From assembly GCA_024763595.1 (NCBI GenBank), contig JANTFK010000147.1:1-7509 (forward strand): a stretch of DNA of 7,509 nucleotides. The letters run 5' to 3'. Position 1 is the stretch's first letter. Each line of letters opens with the position of its first letter. Positions 6,627 to 7,509 of the stretch are shown one piece after another. The stretch comes from Bacteroidales bacterium (GTDB lineage: Bacteria; Bacteroidota; Bacteroidia; Bacteroidales; GCA-2748055). Below the pieces are notes generated by a model that had not been told where the DNA came from, searched no databases, and saw nothing but the letters and a program-made list of their open reading frames with translations. Both the position numbers and the translations under genes were made by a program.

Positions 6627-6634
6627 TATCTTTG
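6627..6634 (+). promoter_or_regulatory. Putative -7 promoter box for panC
   Basis: TATCTTTG matches the Bacteroidota TAnnTTTG element exactly and lies 16 bp upstream of the panC ATG, predicting a very short leader. The only TTG upstream (6611-6613) is about 13 bp away, closer than the usual ~19-21 bp, so the -33 element is weak or absent. It is back to back with the minus-strand box at 6593-6600. Confidence 0.5.
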
Positions 6635-6650
6635 TCACCACATCATTTGA

Positions 6651-7493
6651 ATGGTAGTATTTTGGAGAAAAAAGGATCTGTCCGGTCACCTGGAGGCGAT
6701 ACGCGACAGTGGCGGAACCATCGGGCTGGTACCCACCATGGGAGCATTGCACAAGGGACACCTGTCACTGGTAGAAAAAGCCGTTGAAGAGAATGATGTT
6801 ACCGTGGTTACGATTTTCGTAAATCCCACCCAGTTCAACGACCCTTCGGACCTGGAGGCCTATCCCAGAACCCTGGACCAGGACCTGAAGATCCTGCAAA
6901 CCATCAAAACCGATTTGGTATTTGTCCCGTCAGTTAAGGAGATGTATCCTGTTGAGAATACACAGGTGTTTGATCTCGGAGGACTGGACAACGTAATGGA
7001 AGGAAAGCAGCGAAAAGGACATTTTAACGGAGTTGCCCAGATCGTGTCCAGGCTATTCCGGCTAACCAGTCCGACACGGGCATACTTTGGCCAGAAAGAT
7101 TTTCAGCAACTTGTAATAGTTCGCCATCTGGTAAAGATCCTGGAAATGAACATTGACATAGTAGGCTGTCCCATCGTCCGGGAAAAGGATGGCCTGGCTA
7201 TGAGTTCCAGGAATGTGAGGCTCAGCCGTGAGGAACGGAAATTGTCTCCTTTTATTTATAAGACTCTGAAACAGGCAGCAGCACAAAAACGAACGCTCAC
7301 CCCTGCAGGGATCAGATCGTGGGTAACTGAAGAGTTCAGGAAACAGCCCGGGATAGAACTCGAATATTTTGATATCGTTGAAGACAAAGCGCTTAGGCCG
7401 GTTATTAACTGGGATGAAAAGGTAAACAAAGTGGGATGTATAGCTGTTCAAATAGGAGGGATCAGACTGATAGATAATCTGAATTTTGATTAA
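6651..7493 (+). CDS. panC: Pantothenate synthetase (pantoate--beta-alanine ligase)
   Basis: PanC condenses pantoate with beta-alanine using ATP, through a pantoyl-adenylate intermediate, the last step of pantothenate (vitamin B5) synthesis, in the cytoplasm. The protein has 280 residues, the normal length. Visible family motifs are PTMGALHKGHLSL (28-40, with the nucleotidyltransferase HxGH signature), FVNPTQF (56-62), YPRTLDQD (71-78), GHFNGVAQIVSRLF (123-136), FGQKDFQQ (146-153) and KDGLAMSSRN (179-188, the KMSKS-like loop). The ATG at 6651 gives the expected ~25-residue lead into the first motif; no Shine-Dalgarno sequence is evident. The gene is divergent from the glgA-like gene across a 69-bp promoter region. 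In many Bacteroidota the next gene is panD (aspartate decarboxylase, the source of beta-alanine); that would lie just beyond the window and cannot be checked here. Confidence 0.97.
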   Translation: MVVFWRKKDLSGHLEAIRDSGGTIGLVPTMGALHKGHLSLVEKAVEENDVTVVTIFVNPTQFNDPSDLEAYPRTLDQDLKILQTIKTDLVFVPSVKEMYPVENTQVFDLGGLDNVMEGKQRKGHFNGVAQIVSRLFRLTSPTRAYFGQKDFQQLVIVRHLVKILEMNIDIVGCPIVREKDGLAMSSRNVRLSREERKLSPFIYKTLKQAAAQKRTLTPAGIRSWVTEEFRKQPGIELEYFDIVEDKALRPVINWDEKVNKVGCIAVQIGGIRLIDNLNFD

Positions 7494-7498
7494 ATTTG
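7491..7498 (+). promoter_or_regulatory. Putative -7 promoter box overlapping the panC stop codon
   Basis: TAAATTTG matches TAnnTTTG exactly, and its first three bases are the panC TAA. It would direct transcription to the right, into a gene starting beyond base 7509. The sequence is AT-rich and an 8-base motif with four fixed T/A positions can occur by chance, so support comes mainly from its place at a gene boundary. Confidence 0.35.
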
Positions 7499-7509
7499 TT
7501 CCGGTAAAT

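Noticed and set aside
7062..7451. 129-codon open frame on the minus strand within panC
   Set aside because: It is antisense to conserved panC motifs and shows no family signature.

Overview
The window looks like chromosomal DNA from a member of the Bacteroidota. The evidence is a DUF4270-type lipoprotein, a short GlgA-like protein beside panC, and three exact TAnnTTTG motifs (the Bacteroidota -7 promoter element) at gene boundaries. The starts I checked also lack clear Shine-Dalgarno sequences. A Bacteroidales-like organism is my guess, but the order cannot be fixed from this sequence alone. Coding density is very high and there are no RNA genes, insertion sequences or CRISPR arrays.

Region 1 (1-2450, + strand) is the 3' end of a surface-polysaccharide nucleotide-sugar operon. 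It holds the C-terminus of a UDP-sugar 6-dehydrogenase (cut by the window edge), galE (UDP-glucose 4-epimerase) and rfbB/rmlB (dTDP-glucose 4,6-dehydratase). The last two overlap by 4 bp (ATGA). Together they would supply UDP-uronic acids, UDP-galactose (possibly UDP-GalNAc) and the 4-keto-6-deoxy precursor of dTDP-rhamnose and related sugars.

Region 2 (2473-6581, - strand) reads, in transcription order, a short GlgA-like GT5 N-terminal-domain protein, a DUF4270 lipoprotein and glmS. The spacings are 14 and 62-63 bp, so this is probably one operon. GlmS makes glucosamine-6-phosphate, the entry to UDP-GlcNAc, so it feeds peptidoglycan, lipid A and possibly the sugar pathways of region 1. It meets rfbB tail to tail across only 22 bp.

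Region 3 (6582-7509) is a 69-bp divergent promoter region with two outward-facing TAnnTTTG boxes, then panC (pantothenate synthesis) on the + strand. A further TAnnTTTG box overlaps the panC stop codon and probably serves a gene beyond the window.

Most genes are ordinary housekeeping or cell-envelope genes. The less explained part is the glgA-like/DUF4270/glmS unit. The GlgA-like protein lacks the substrate-binding lysine motif and the whole second Rossmann domain of glycogen synthases. The DUF4270 lipoprotein has no assigned function. The glmS leader contains nested inverted repeats that reach the start codon.
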